Assembly (NCBI GenBank): GCA_958496175.1
Contig: OY292274.1
Span: forward strand, 55,004,630 to 55,068,629
Direction: 5' to 3'
Origin: Sisyra terminalis
Lineage: Eukaryota > Arthropoda > Insecta > Neuroptera > Sisyridae
DNA length: 64,000 nucleotides
Numbering within the stretch: the stretch's first letter is position 1; each line of letters starts with the position of its first letter. Under the pieces are notes generated by a model, which searched no databases, was not told the origin of the DNA, and was given only the letters and a program-made list of their open reading frames with translations. Made by a program: the position numbers and the translations under genes. Positions 50,631-60,763 of this stretch are shown one piece after another.

Positions 50631-50745
50631 TTACCGTCGCTTATAATTACGAATGTCTTTATAGCGACTCTAGGGTCCATAAAGATCTGTACATCGAGAA
50701 ATATTGAAAATTTGCTCGTTGTAAGATTCGAACCCAACAAATCAT
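50631..50745 (-). repeat. SINE-like repeat, copy 3, with B-box
   Basis: The - strand carries GGGTTCGAATC (50725-50735), a perfect pol III B-box/T-arm word, followed by GAGCAAATTTTCAATATTTC and GACCCTAGAGTCGCTA. It is the best-preserved copy of the family at 40620 and 44338. It lies about 260 bp upstream of the POLR3H start. Confidence 0.55.
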
Positions 50746-50870
50746 CCATTATTTAATTGTTAGTTAATTAAATATGCACATTTGCATTATGGTTATCGAA
50801 GACAAAATACAAAAACTAAAGAAAAATAGTGATATAAAAATTATACCCCTTATACCAGTCAGTTGAAAAA

Positions 50871-51000
50871 CATTTGAAAAACGTATTCTGCGCAATGGAC
50901 CACTTTTATCACTTTCCGTGTGGCATTTCACGTGTACTTCTAACCTATCAAAAAATAAATTATTATGAATATGATAAATACATTTAAATAAAAACTAACC
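50871..51000 (+). promoter_or_regulatory. POLR3H upstream region
   Basis: Between the SINE-like repeat and the start codon, a short less AT-rich patch contains TTTCACGTGTACTTC, with a CACGTG E-box near 50929. The start codon context AAAACTAACCATG is favourable (A at -3). This is the likely promoter and short leader. No TATA box is obvious. Confidence 0.35.
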
Positions 51001-51570
51001 ATGTTCGTGCTAGTGGAAATGGTGAAAAATGTTCGAATACCTCCAGAAAAGTTTCACATTAAACTTAACAATGCTATAACGGAGGAACTTGATTATGAGT
51101 TTGCTAATAAAGTTGTCATCGATGTCGGTTTAATAATTTGTATTCGAAACTTAACATCCATCGGAGATTCAATGCTGATTCCAGGTGATGGAGCAAGTCA
51201 TATCGAAGTGAAATTTAACGTAATTGCATTTAGGCCAACTATAAATCAAGTGCTACAAGGCAAAATAAGGACTTGTTCTCCTGAAGGTGTACATATAACT
51301 CTTGAATTTTTCGATGATATCCTTGTGCCTCCAAATGCATTACCAGAACCAAGTACTTTTGATGAAACTGAACAAGCGTGGTACTGGCAATATGATAAAG
51401 GCGATGGAGAGGTTCATAAACTGTATATGGATCCGGGTGAAAGAGTGAAATTCCGGGTACAAACGGAACATTTTGTGAATATTCCACCGGATTCAGAACA
51501 AGGGGTGCCTTATAAAATTATCGGTAGTATGTTTGAACAAGGTCTAGGTGTGATTGCCTGGTGGAAATAG
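51001..51570 (+). CDS. DNA-directed RNA polymerase III subunit RPC8 (POLR3H / Rpc25)
   Basis: A 189-residue protein that forms, with RPC9 (CGRP-like), the stalk of RNA polymerase III, which transcribes tRNA, 5S and other small RNAs in the nucleus and helps initiation. The start MFVLVEMVKNVRIPPEKF, PGDGASH near residues 61-67, CSPEGVH near 92-98, LEFFDDILVPP near 100-110 and the C-terminal GLGVIAWWK match the RPC8 family from memory of animal sequences. Layout is the Rpb7-type N-terminal SHS2 fold (about 1-80) then an S1/OB-like RPC8 domain (about 83-189). It is slightly shorter than the human protein, lacking the acidic insert before the last strand. The reading frame is uninterrupted, so the gene is single-exon here. 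ATG at 51001 has a good context. It converges with the ARID4 gene 3.1 kb downstream. Confident assignment. Confidence 0.95.
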   Translation: MFVLVEMVKNVRIPPEKFHIKLNNAITEELDYEFANKVVIDVGLIICIRNLTSIGDSMLIPGDGASHIEVKFNVIAFRPTINQVLQGKIRTCSPEGVHITLEFFDDILVPPNALPEPSTFDETEQAWYWQYDKGDGEVHKLYMDPGERVKFRVQTEHFVNIPPDSEQGVPYKIIGSMFEQGLGVIAWWK

Positions 51571-54500
51571 TGATTTAAAGAATAATTTATTGTTATTAGT
51601 TCTAAATATTTATAAAACATTTTATAAGAGATTTTGATTCAAGATATATAAGAGATTCAATGATTTGAAATACGTAATTTTAAGTTTTATAGTAAAAACC
51701 ATAGTCATAAAGTGACAATGTTTATACAATTATCATTGCTCTTAAATTCTTAATTCATCATATATATGTGATCAAGCTGAAGACAAGTATTAGTTCTTTC
51801 TAAAGTATACGGCTGAGATTCAGTTACTAAAAGCTTATTTTGCCAAACTTTTTTGAAGAAAATAGTGATCTGGTGATCGATTGGTTTGATTTTACTGATG
51901 GTAGATGCTAAAATTTCAAGATTAGGTGCAGGTTATAGAGTATCAAAAGAAATAACTAATAATCAACAAATAATGATCTTCACTGAAATTGATTATTTTC
52001 TTATTTTATAAGAATTTAAATGGTCGTAAGCAAATTTAGATACCAATCTGTTCCTTTTATAAAGGAATTATTATTATTACGTACAAGAACTGGTTGTGTA
52101 CGTATATTTTAATTGAAAATTGATTAAAGCCAGTTGATTTTGAATAAATGAATATTATCACTGCAATTGCGTGCAATGTAAATTGAAAAATATATTTTAG
52201 CAAAAGGAACTATTGCTTGACTATTTTCATATCATTTGAGATGCTTAAAGTTATTTAATTTTCAGATTTCTTTTCTGTTCTTTATGATTTGTATACTTTT
52301 ATTTATCAAAGTAATATGCAATAAAATTTACATATAATTTTAAATTTGTAAGAAATCCGTAAAACTTTGAATATAATGCAATTTTTTAACTAATTTTACC
52401 TCGAAAGTCTGAAAAGTATATTGGATAGTGTTTTTCAATGGAGACGCTATCGCCCCCCTTGAGCATTTTTATACTAAAAGAAAATTATTAAAAATATACA
52501 TTTTGAGAAACAATATTAAGGCTACTACACAATTTGAGTAAATACCAATATTCATGAAAAAATCAATTTTTTTATGTTTTTTTAAAAATTATGACTTACG
52601 CCCTTTTGCCCGAATATCGAAGAGTTGGAAGTGTCAATTATATTCGAAGTATTACGGTGGTATATGTATGCACCATCTGTTGAATTATTCCAAAACATTG
52701 AATAACAGTTGTAAATATTATTAATATTAATAAAGAATTAAATCAAAATATTTATTTATTTCTTTATTTAAACAATTCATTAACTTAAGTTTTTATTAAA
52801 ACAATAACTATAATATCGACGATTGTTGAGTACAATACTTAATTCCTTACGGCTTAATATTATACTTACAGACCTAATAGAAAATTAAAAAAAATATTTC
52901 TGTCATTTGCGATTTGTATAATAAAATTTGATAGATTTTTAAATCCATACACAAATTTTAGTTAACTTAGACGCCAAATACATTTTCATTGTGCTAGGAT
53001 TTACATATTTTTTTTCGTAATAAAAATATTGACTTTTAAGTTATTTTTTTTTATAAAATATCACAGTGTATATTTGTAATTATTTATTTTACCAATCAAC
53101 AAATGACCTAAAATACTTAGAAGTTATTTTTATAAATATTTTAAGAAATTGAAACATTATGATTTTTATTTAAGTTTAATTAGAAAATTATTAGAATTTA
53201 TTAGTTTAATTAGAAAACTTCAATTTTCCTTTGGTGAAAACCAAATTATTTTACTGATTTAATATAAAGTTTTTTATCTAAGTAGTATTACCTTTAAATA
53301 AAACTTACAATACCAAGAGAGAAAAAGTTAAAACCGATATTATGTACAAATCTACTCAACAAGAAAATTATAACTACTAATGTTATTTTTCGTATTGAAA
53401 GATAAATGTTGAGATAATATATTATGTATTTTTAAATGTAGTTTTCGGGCTTTCATATATCTTCATAAACAATTTAAAAACAATTAATTTGTTATTTACA
53501 TTTTTAAAAAAATTATAGTTATACTTATTTTTTGAAAAATCCTCAAGGTGGTTTTAAGATAATTTTCAAAACAGGACATTTACGCGTCAATTGCTATCAC
53601 GTACATGCTATTTCCTGTTTGCTTGATTTGGAAACTGAAAATTTAAAAAGAAATATTTAAATTATTTTGACAAATTATATCGTTTAAATAAATAATAAAA
53701 TAGGTGAAATAATATATACTCTAGAGTTAGTCCACCACTTGTTAGCGATTGTAGTCTTTTTTAAGCAAATGAGTTTAAAAAAAAATAAAATCTTAAATAA
53801 ACCCCTCCTATATCACTGAAATTTTTCTATATTTCTATATAGAACTTCGTTTCTGGCATAAATTTATCATTGATTTTTCAAATTTGAATAAAAGAAACAA
53901 CAATGGTGAGCCATCCCCAAATGACAAAGTTTTGGCTTTGACCTCGGTCAAAATTAAGCAGAATGGTTTGCCGAAATCAAATTCACCAAAAGCAGACGAA
54001 TTTGTACTAATATGCGTGAATTGTGTATAGTCAATTGGAGAATGGATGGAATGATAGTTATTATATCATCTTTGTTATTTTCTTTAGAATTTGTAATATT
54101 TTCACTATTGGTTAAGTTGTGAAGAATATTTTTGGTTTAAAGTAAACAAATTAAGGAACTTTCGGCTTCGACTAAAATTCTACTTTGGCCTAAACCAGCC
54201 GTATACTACGTTATTTGATATGCTAATTTTTTTAAAGTTAACATTAACATATAGTTAATATTTCCTATTTAACCAAATAGATTGAACGGCTGAGTAAAAG
54301 AAATTTAAAAAGCAAAACTAACAAGTGGGGGGATAACTTGAGGAAGTCGTAAAATAAAATGTAACAATTTTTGTCTCAAATTTATAGGTTTTTAATCATT
54401 TACCTATTTAAAGGATTGAGCCTTTAAGCATTTTTGTTGCCTAAATAAAAATAGTTATTAAAAAAATAATACTTTATGTGTAGAATTTAAAGCCAAAATT

Positions 54501-54724
54501 AAAAAATAAAAATCAACAAAAACGAAGAAAACTAAATGAATTTTGGCTCATACCTGTCTGCCTGCATCTATTGAAAATATCCGAAGTATTTTTTCCATAA
54601 TTTTAAAGTAATCCCGGGCTAATCATTAAGCTTACTTTTTTCTCATTTGCAGGCGAAATTTTCGTTCTATTTAAATCAGAATATAGACATTTTGTGAAGG
54701 TAAATGTAGACGAAAAAATTGAGC
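51571..54724. other. Convergent intergenic region
   Basis: AT-rich spacer between the 3' ends of POLR3H (+) and the ARID4-family gene (-). It must hold both 3' untranslated regions; TATAAA-like poly(A) signal variants occur near 51612, but no canonical signal is certain. No other gene seen. Confidence 0.5.
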
Positions 54725-54909
54725 TCAAGCGAGATTATAAATTATTAATAAATTACTTGAATACAAACCTTCTCGTGATCGTCGCCGCATTTTTTTAATT
54801 CTTCGATCATATGTCGCATGGCCATTTTTCTCATGTGCGTAAGCTTTTCTCAGTTCTGCAATTTTTTGATTCACTAGGGCAATGCGTTGGCTTGAATCCA
54901 TACTTGGAT
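54725..54909 (-). CDS. ARID4-family protein, C-terminal domain exon
   Basis: Begins after TTTTCCTAG at 54910 and completes a split Asp codon. It encodes DPSMDSSQRIALVNQKI, AELRKAYAHEKNG, then YDRRIKKMRRRSRE. This matches the conserved C-terminal segment of vertebrate ARID4A/B ('ERI..LQEKL.EIRK.Y...DRR.KRLKKK'), a short coiled coil followed by a basic patch. The 3' boundary is unsettled. Reading through gives about 14 extra residues and a TGA at 54725-54727; alternatively GAGAAG|GTTTGT at 54769/54768 is a splice donor leading to a further short exon. The domain call is secure, the final residues are not. Confidence 0.8.
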
Positions 54910-54967
54910 CTAGGAAAAGAGGATAACTAATTAGATATAATTGGTAAAATTTAAGATTTATCAGTAC

Positions 54968-55399
54968 CTAGTTGCACCATAAAGTTATATTTAGAAGGCT
55001 TTTGACTTGTTCGTGGTAGTGATAACCGATCTAAACTGATTCCTGGTGCTGTGCTTAGAGGTGTCGCAGCTGCTGACGTAGCACTTGAATGTTCTGATGT
55101 GTCATCGCTATCACTATTGATTCCGCTGGGGATGACAACAGGGGTAGTTTTCAAATTTTTCAAAGCATTTGGTTTACGCCCGCGTTTATTGGGAACAGGA
55201 GGAACATGTATATGAGAATCATCGCCTTTGAAAGAAATTCGCCGCTTACGATTTCCTCCCGCTTTAGATGTTAAAACTGAAGGATATACCACTGCTGGTT
55301 GGGAATCCTCATTATTTGATTTTGGACTGTTCTTTTTTGGACGAATATCTAAAGCAATGGTATTGATCGATTCTGTATTGTTGATGAATGTGTATATAT
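54968..55399 (-). CDS. ARID4-family protein, exon with AT-hook-like motif
   Basis: Acceptor TTTATTCCAG ends at 55400 and donor CTAG|GTACTG follows 54968. The frame joins both neighbours in phase 1. The exon encodes a hydrophilic linker with two basic patches, GGNRKRRISFKGDD and NKRGRKPNALKN. The second is an AT-hook-like DNA-binding word and either could be a nuclear localisation signal. A Ser/Thr/Asp run (SDSDDTSEHSSATSAAAT) follows, then PSKYNFMVQLG, which aligns with the KVYKWSFQM segment that starts the C-terminal domain of vertebrate ARID4. Function inferred from the whole protein. Confidence 0.85.
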
Positions 55400-55717
55400 C
55401 TGGAATAAAAAAAATAGTGTTGAGTTTATTTTTTATGACCTTATGCACCTGTTATTAGAATTTTTCTTTTACAATAAAATGTTCTGAAACTCAAAACTTT
55501 GATTTGAAATAATTTTTAGTTAACTTCTAAGTGTGATGTGTTGAAAGTTTCGTATACCTAAGAAACCTTAAAAATCATGAAAAATGATTCTTTATTTTAT
55601 AGCTTCCTTAAGTTTCATTAGATAAAGAATAATTCGACCTTTATAAAATTAATATGGTAATATTGGCAGAAGCGATACTAGAGGGGTTGAATGAATTATG
55701 AAACTTTTATATCCATA

Positions 55718-56160
55718 CTAGCTGAACCCGGTAGACGTTGTCCTGCCAGCCTATTGTTGTGATAAATGAATAAATTGAATTGAGGAAAAAAAAGCTTGTG
55801 AATTATTAGAATCACCTCCCTAATCAACACGCAGCGTCCCTCGCTGTACCAATTATCACTTTCCTTCAAGGTATACATTTATTAATTACGGTTTGAAAAA
55901 AAATGCTCTACCTTTAAAAATCACTGTACGATCATAACAATGAAGTATTAGCAGTTAGCGGCTATTGTATTGACAATAGCCGTAAAATAGCTTTAAAATA
56001 GCCGTTTTTTTTTGCGGTCGTAGGTATGTTAACGACGCAAGAAAATATAAAAACAATCTTTGAAGTGGATTGTATATCGTGACAAAATTTGAGCTAAATC
56101 GATTCAGAACTTTTTGAGTTTTTGAAATCTACCCAAACCAATTGTTATATATGTAGATAA
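55718..56160. repeat. Dispersed insect repeat (GAACCCGGTAGACGTTGTCC type)
   Basis: Starts ACTAGCTGAACCCGG, AGACGTTGTCCTGCC near 55718 and later contains TTTGAGCTAAATCGATTCAG and CTTTTTGAGTTTTTG near 56087-56120. Starts of the form 'actagctgacccgg.agacgttgtcctgcc' and tails of the form 'aaatcg.ttcag..tttttgag' are widespread in insect genomes and thought to be ends of RTE-like or related repeats; the class is from memory only. A second palindromic segment, GGCTATTGTATTGACAATAGCC, lies at 55961-55982. Confidence 0.45.
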
Positions 56161-56189
56161 AAGATAAATTATTAATTTTTCATTTAAAT

Positions 56190-56438
56190 CAGACGTGGCC
56201 AACCCGCGGACCACAAAAGGCAACCCTTGACAATTTTGTCGACTCGCGTGATGCATCGGACTTTTATAAAATGTATACATTTTATAATGACGAAAATTGT
56301 GAAAACGAATATGTTAAAAATGTTTAGTCCATACTAAATTTAGTATGTAGAATTTGAGATATAACTTTAATGAAGACCCGCGGAGTTATTATGCATTTCC
56401 GAAGTGACCCACAACATCATTTGGGTTAGTCACCGCAG
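56190..56438. mobile_element. hAT-like MITE in ARID4 intron
   Basis: The left end CAGACGTGGCCAACCCGCGG and the right end, read inward CTGCGGTGACTAACCC, are imperfect inverted repeats. Flanks ATTTAAAT (56182-56189) and ATTTAAAA (56439-56446) are an 8-bp duplication with one change. A GTGGCCAACCCGCGG-type start is typical of hAT MITEs. No transposase frame. Confidence 0.7.
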
Positions 56439-57503
56439 ATTTAAAATATGCTGTTTTTTCATATCCCAAAACAGAACATAGATATTTAATTAAAGGGTCC
56501 AATTTATAACCAATTAATGGGTGTCCGTTTATTTATTTTAATCGACCATCTTTAGAATGCTACTTTTATTATTAATAATTAAACCTTAAAAGGCAATCTT
56601 TTCTTCCGTAGCAAAATTAGTTGAACTTGAAAACAAAGTTTCTAACAAATCAGTAAAGCTGTCTCTAAATTGGAACCATAAGTGAAATCAGAATAAAATA
56701 TTTGTACAACTATTTAGAATAGACTTGTTTGTGACTTTCTTAATACTTTTTTTTGGCAAAACACTGAGATGTTCTTGAAAACAAAATATTATCGAAATCG
56801 ATTAAACCTGCTCTTTAATTGTACGATAGAATTCAGGTAGAGAAAAATTTATGATAAATTTTATCAACCTTTGTTGCATAATGAGCAATATTGTGAGCAA
56901 AACTGGTTAATTTCAAGCTGGTGTGAAATTTCAAACAAATATTTTACCTGCTCTTAACTGATGATATGAAATAACATAGTAAACGGTTGAAGACCAAAAT
57001 GTGAACGAGAAAAAGATTTAAAGGTGTCATTTATGGATTCGGAAACAATTATAAATGTATGTACAATTGACAACAAATAGTAAATACCTCAAACTGGTTC
57101 CAAGTTCCTGATCTTCATATTTAAACCTGCCATTCTCTCGTACACTTTCGTATTTTTAATTATTAATTACTAACAATTAAATTAATATACATATTATTTT
57201 ACTTATTTAGATTTACACCAATAAAACATTAAACAAGTTGCAATTCATATGCATACAAAAAATCCTTAAATTCTCACCTATTCATGAGTTTAAAGACATA
57301 CATAGATATTTGTAAACATGTTTTTGTTTTTGTCCCTCGAAATTGTATTATTCTTTTGGCCAATTCGATCCGAAGGTCGTTTTATTAGTTTTCAAAAAAT
57401 GTTAGTTTTTTTATTTATTATAAAACTAATAAATTAAGTTCTCCGATTTTGTGGTTTGTAAATAGTTAAAAGATTCAAAAAATGATTTTATAGTAAAAGT
57501 TAC

Positions 57504-57631
57504 CTTCTTCGTTAAAATGCTGAGATTTAGCGACTCGTATAGTTGAAAATTGTTCAAATTCACTTGCTTCGGAACCCCGATGAGATTTATTGCTTTCATC
57601 AGCAGTACCAGGGGATGATCCACCGTTATCC
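57504..57631 (-). CDS. ARID4-family protein, short linker exon
   Basis: A 128-bp exon between acceptor TGTTACAG (ending 57632) and donor GAAG|GTAACT. It completes the split Gly codon from the large exon and encodes DNGGSSPGTADESNKS followed by EFEQFSTIRVAKSQHFNEE. The phases (needs one base in, gives one base out) fit both neighbours exactly, which is the main evidence. No domain is recognisable; it is part of the disordered linker. Confidence 0.75.
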
Positions 57632-60600
57632 CTGTAACATATTTAAAAAATCATAATCAATAAAAAATAACTAAAAATTTAAAATATTATAAAAAAAAAA
57701 CACAAAAGTTGTAACTATAAGCCTTGCTTTTTAAAATAATTTATCACTACTTTTTATAAAAAATTGTAACAAAATAGAACGAAAAAGTGAAACAGATCAA
57801 TAATATTGTAAACTTACATTGTAAATTTTAAAGGTTTTTGCTTTTTTATATGACTTCACCTTTGTTACTTTAGCTAATGATGTTTTTAGTTATTGGTAAA
57901 TGTATAGAAATAGAATAATTGTGACTGAACAAATCAATTTTAAAGTTCGTATTCAATAATGCACATTGTTGTAACGACTATCTCCAATGTACTTCGTGTA
58001 GTGAATAAAAATTGAATCTAAAATTGTTGGACACAACCCACAAAAATCCATATATAGATAAGCTCTTTTCGCTCCCTTAAAATTATTTTTCTATAATTCA
58101 TTTTTTAAAAAAAATAAATAATAAATTCATAGAAACGACATTTAAGAAAAATAAATAAACACCGACTTTCGGAAAGAATTATCTTTAAAAGATTCACGAA
58201 CTAAAGCAATAGACCGAAGGCAATTATACAAAAAAATGTAGCAAATCGTTAATTGTTTATTTATTTAGAACTAAGTATTAAATAATTATAAATCTATTTT
58301 TCAGTAAAAAGTCCATTTTATCAATTTAAAAATTGCAATTCAGTTATATTTAACCAAGCCGAATCTTTCTTCGAATATTTGCGATAAACACCAACTTTAA
58401 TACTTAGTAGAAATATTTATTTGAAAAATATATCCTTTAGTAATTAACCGCAATGTTTTTATAGCCTTTAGCCCGGTTATTACTTTTACTTACTGTTAAG
58501 TAATGTAGCATAATTTACGTAATCTATATATTTTAAAATAAACAATTCAGAGAATGATATATTCGATTGAAGATAAAATAAACATTTTATGAAGAAAAAT
58601 GTTAAATATATTAAGTGGCTGAATAAAAATAATTTCAATTTTTTCATCGTTAAACCAAGTCAAGACATCACGTCCGTAGGCAGGATCGGCGTAACCTTTT
58701 ACAGGATCGAATTTAGAAAATTAGTGAATCTAGTATACACATGTAAATTATATATATCTTTTTAGGGTTTTCTGTTGGATGAGCTTCCGAGCTTTTTAAA
58801 CGTGAGATCGGATTTCAGAGAATGTGCTCAGTTAGCCTCAAATCGGCTGAGTATTTTCCCATAAAGTTGCTTAATTTCTTAAACATTTTGTGCCCTGAGA
58901 TTATCAAAAATATTTTCATAAAAAATATCCTGTTCAATTTATCAAACTAGCGATTGCCATTTTTTTCCTCAACTTAAGTTCCTTAAATTTTCCTGCCTTT
59001 CTAGATCAAAATTAATTTTTCCCTCCCTACTACAAAAAAAACAAACTTCCCGATTAGAACCTGTAATCATTTTGATGCAAAAGATTGTGAAATAAAATTA
59101 ATTTTGTGGTTTTTCATCTGTATTCTATTGAGCTTATTAATCTACGTATAGGTTCTCTACATTATGTACTTCGTAACGATGACGTCTATTTATTTTTTTC
59201 AATCTAAATACTAAACAAAGTATGAAAAAATAATAATTCCTAGTTGTTAAATTATCTTCCTTGAGTTTCCCTTAAACCCAATGTAATTCGCTGACCGCTG
59301 GGAATTGAGTTCTTTTATGTAATTGGATACGACTAGAGTTAATTGGGTATGAATTTACCCTATTAAATCATTACATTGGCTACGGCCCTGCAAATTTTGT
59401 CTGATATTTAGAGTATTTCACCCATTAGAACATCAGGTCATAAAATATCTATCACTGAAATACTTGGAAGTATTTTAGGTACTCATAATATAAACCTATG
59501 TAGAAAAGAAATATTCAAACACAAACACAATTACATAATGATTTTTATGAAAAACATAGTTTTTTCACTTGATCTAACACGGCATGTCCGTTACCACATA
59601 AAAAATTTCTAATTAGGGGCAGTTTGATTATAATACCCTATTTGGACTAAAATACAGAAACGTCTGTTTATGGGCCTGTACAGGCTATAACATTGAGATT
59701 AATGGTAGGAATCATTCGTAAAAGATGTTCGATTTTTTCGAAATCTGTTCTATTGTTTTTCGATACTGTTATACTTTGAAGATCTCCCATGTTGCGGATT
59801 TCAAAGATATCCGTTCCAAAAAAAAAAACAAACATATAAATATAACAGTTAATTTTATAAAAACACAAAGATTTGTGAAAAAAATTGTCTAAGACTTTAT
59901 GATCAAATCAGACATTTGAATATCCTTCCCTCAAAGTTATACTTTTGGAACCTCATTCCCTTTTTATAACGGATGGTTTATTAGAGCAATGTTAGCCACA
60001 AAGGTATGCTCCACTGGTGGATGAGTGGGTGATTCAAATATAATATTTGTCCAAAATTTAAGTTTGTCGAATAGTGAAATTTATAATCTATTTAAAATTA
60101 TGTATATAATAAGGGGAGTATAAGAGTCGTAGAAAAATTTAGGTGGCACAAAAAATTGGAAAATATTGGTTTCTGGTTCAAAGGGTTGGATTTTTTACAT
60201 TTTTTCTTGAAATCTATGAAAACTATTTTAATTCGAAGTTTCAAGAAATTTTGACCAAAAGCCAAATCAATGTATTGCGTGCGAATTAACATTTTGAAAA
60301 CATGTATAAGAGTATTAATGTTTTCAATGTACATTTTATGAGGAATCATTTTCGTTCTTTTGATGACGCAACGCTGATTAGTGGTTACAGAACTTTACGA
60401 CACAAAAAACATAAGTCGGCATTAACTTTGAACCCAAATTTTATTTAGCCTAAAACGTTATTTTATCAGAAAAATATTTTAATAATCTTTTTTATTCCTA
60501 AAAAGCGTTAAAACTCCAAATTAAACTTAAGCGTATCTATGGAATTAAAGAAATTAATCAAATTTAATTGCAAATAAATATAAAAAATATTTTTTTTCAG

Positions 60601-60763
60601 AAGAATTTTGCATAGTATTACGCTGTACCTATTTATTTATTTTTTAATCTGTAACAAAAACTGACTCAAATATTTTGGAATGATGTCCATACCGAAAAAT
60701 GCATTTATGAAACATTAAAATTATAAAACTAACAATTTTAAAAGAACTAAATTGATCACTTAC
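57632..60763 (-). other. Large intron of the ARID4-family gene
   Basis: Donor GTAAGT at 60763 and acceptor at 57632, about 3.1 kb, AT-rich. The - strand at 59672-59822 holds a 50-residue frame with protein-like composition (FGTDIFEIRNMGDLQ...), but it has no splice sites that fit and no recognised family. No other structure seen. Confidence 0.7.

Larger units (their letters stand above)
55400..57503 (-). other. Intron of the ARID4-family gene, repeat-rich
   Basis: Bounded by donor GTAACT at 57503 and acceptor CAG at 55400-55402. It carries the dispersed repeat at about 55718-56160 and the hAT-like element at 56190-56438. No further exon was recognised. Confidence 0.7.

Noticed and set aside
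59668..59868. 66-residue - strand frame within the ARID4 intron
   Set aside because: Composition is protein-like in its second half, but there are no matching splice sites or recognised family; the start is a translated T-run.
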